From Hippopus hippopus (Eukaryota; Mollusca; Bivalvia; Cardiida; Cardiidae): a stretch of DNA of 64,000 bases. This document shows, piece after piece, positions 62,351 through 64,000 of this stretch. The notes beneath the pieces were generated by a model. It was not told the DNA's origin. It made no database searches and was given only the letters and a program-made list of their open reading frames with translations. Both the position numbers and the translations under genes were made by a program. Numbering within the stretch: position 1 is the stretch's first letter; each line of letters begins with the position of its first letter. Location of the stretch: NCBI GenBank assembly GCA_946811185.2, contig OX328106.1, positions 44,404,311 through 44,468,310 on the forward strand. Reading direction: 5' to 3'.

Positions 62351-64000
62351 CTTTCCTCTTAGATACTTAAACTACATACGCGTTCAGTTTAACATTTCGG
62401 ACAAAATTACAGAATTTGGTCCTCGTTTCCAAGAGAAAGACACAAGCTGCCTTTATTTAACATTTTTTTGTTCAACACTCTATGTTTTAGGCAACGGATT
62501 ATCGGATCTTACAGTAAAGAAGACAGATCAATTCTACAGATACAGTATATCCCCCAAAACAAGAAAAAAAAAAATCCTTTTACTCCCAGAAATCAATTCC
62601 AAGGATTCATTCTAAATTGCCATCGCGTTTCGCTACTGCGCTACTGTTAGCATACTGATATAAACTACCAAAAGTTTGCGAAGCACCAATAATTTCACGA
62701 AGCAGTGTAAGGTTTGTATGAGATGCATTTATGGTATTTTATTGAAAACAGTTCAGTGATACGTTACGATGATGAACCGCACACACATAATCTTCTATGA
62801 CAGGCAAATCTTTCCTACAAGTCCTGGTAATGGTGTATTCCTCCATTTGCATCGTGGTTTGGCATACTACATACACGTACCCGACATGTGTAGGGTATTC
62901 AATCTTTGCTTCAACTCGAAAAGTTGAAGTTTTCTTGAAATTTCGCCGATAGAAATACATGAAGACATTTATCGGAAGCAGAAATGTGGCATGCAGTTGG
63001 ATGATGGAGCAAGGGGCTACAGGTCTTATTGTTAGCGGGGCCCCCTTGCGAGTACCATGCTAAAAGCTCACCAGGACTTAGGCGAGGTTTCAACCGTACA
63101 ACATGTCAGGCGTCCTTGTAGAAAAAGAAGTTCCAGCAGTTGAAGCCCGTTGATCATAACCCAGAATGACAGAATTCATTAAGCAAAAGCATCCCAGTTT
63201 TACACAAACCTTCAGAATAAACCTGGGGTCAATGTGCAACACAGAACATCCACACAAGGTTGTTCGGAAGTAGTCTCCGGTCGAGTTGGACTTGAGTGGA
63301 TTTGACACCGATCTCTTTACAATTAGATACATTATAGGTATTGCTTAGACTATAGAGACAGGCGCGCTCGGGTATGGCGAGGCTTGGGAGAGATTCCATG
63401 CAGCCAGCACTGCTAATCTGACTGCTTTTGAGGCAACTGCATCATGGTCTAGCGTGGAAATAGCTGAGAAACAAGTACGGACCCTCTTGTCTTTGACCAG
63501 GGCATTCAGACTGTTCAAAGGTATTGAGATGGGACTTTCGATATCAAGATGAGATTGTTGCAGGTGCGTTAGATGATGGGTTTCTTCTAAATTACGATAG
63601 CGCCCTTCGCAAATCGCACACTGTGTAGAAAAGTACCTTCAAAGGGGGGGTGGGGGGTATTGCACGGCTGATCTAGCCAGTCTGCATTTGCAGATGACAA
63701 GTATCCAGGAGGTTGGTGTTTGTTTTGTTGAAAAGTGAAGCAACATTCTACTCAAATTCTAGAAACGATTAAAAACACAGAAACTATTCTATGTCTATAT
63801 CTTTAAAGAAATAACTGGTTGAAATTAGGAAACAAGAAAAGAAATCACAATAATATTGCTACTGTAAAAAAAAAACGGTGTATTTAGATATTGATGGTAC
63901 TTAGCAAACTTTGAATAATAAATTATGTATAACTCCCTCCCCTTCAAACTAAGTTAGAAAAAAAAGTACTATCTATTCTTCAAAGAACTGAGCAATTCAA

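Larger units (their letters stand above)
58505..64000. other. Upstream slit intron or flank: repeats, no exon recognised
   Basis: Neither the D2 LRRNT nor any D1 exon could be seen. Short open frames at 62739-63332 (minus) and 63350-63550 (plus) show no known domain. From about 62350 to the end no repeat family described here is present. Confidence 0.5.

Noticed and set aside
62739..63332. Cysteine-bearing minus-strand frames
   Set aside because: No family recognised and no consistent splice signals; could be chance.
58505..64000. Slit D2 LRRNT or D1 exons
   Set aside because: No CPxxCxC cap or LRR with splice borders could be recognised; probably beyond the window, though a short diverged exon could be missed.

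Overview
The window is nuclear DNA of an invertebrate animal, most likely a bivalve-like mollusc. It is AT-rich, has small exons spread over long introns with GT/AG borders, and is crowded with tRNA-derived SINEs, short foldback (MITE-like) elements, a Tc1/mariner element and a non-LTR retrotransposon fragment. There are no operons or prokaryotic signals. The lineage is inferred from gene structure and repeat style; the phylum cannot be proved from the sequence alone.

The main gene is the 3' two thirds of a slit homolog on the minus strand, 58504 down to 25546. I could follow 26 coding exons. Their phases agree at every junction, giving one open frame of 1,185 codons plus a stop. In protein order they encode five LRRs and the C-terminal cap of LRR domain D2, complete D3 and D4, six EGF repeats, a laminin G domain, a seventh EGF and a C-terminal cystine knot. 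The signal peptide, D1 and the N-terminal cap of D2 are not recognisable and should lie beyond 64000. Slit is the secreted ligand of Robo receptors in axon guidance, and D2 is the Robo-binding domain in studied animals.

Left of slit (4.6-10.1 kb, minus strand) is a broken copy of a multicopy animal gene family of unknown function. Its product has paired CxxC/HxxC motifs, a region that looks like a FEN/XPG-type (PIN-fold) nuclease, and a tesmin/TSO1-like CXC cysteine domain at the end. It carries two in-frame stops, a frameshift, a probable internal deletion and a 1.29 kb LINE fragment. The LINE is flanked by a 4-bp duplication, and removing it on paper rejoins the frame. At 14.97-16.50 kb is a full-length Tc1/mariner element with about 40-bp inverted ends and a transposase broken by one frameshift.

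The rest is intergenic or intronic DNA dominated by a few repeat families, named here A to G. A and D are foldbacks with TTAA target duplications (piggyBac-like). B and C are about 260 bp, have 4-bp A/T target duplications and share an internal palindrome. E is a foldback with GTATTCACCAAC ends. G is a longer palindrome-rich repeat, and several tRNA-derived SINEs are also present. Elements are often nested, and some lie within tens of bases of slit splice sites. A 17-copy, 37-bp tandem repeat abuts one slit 3' splice site.
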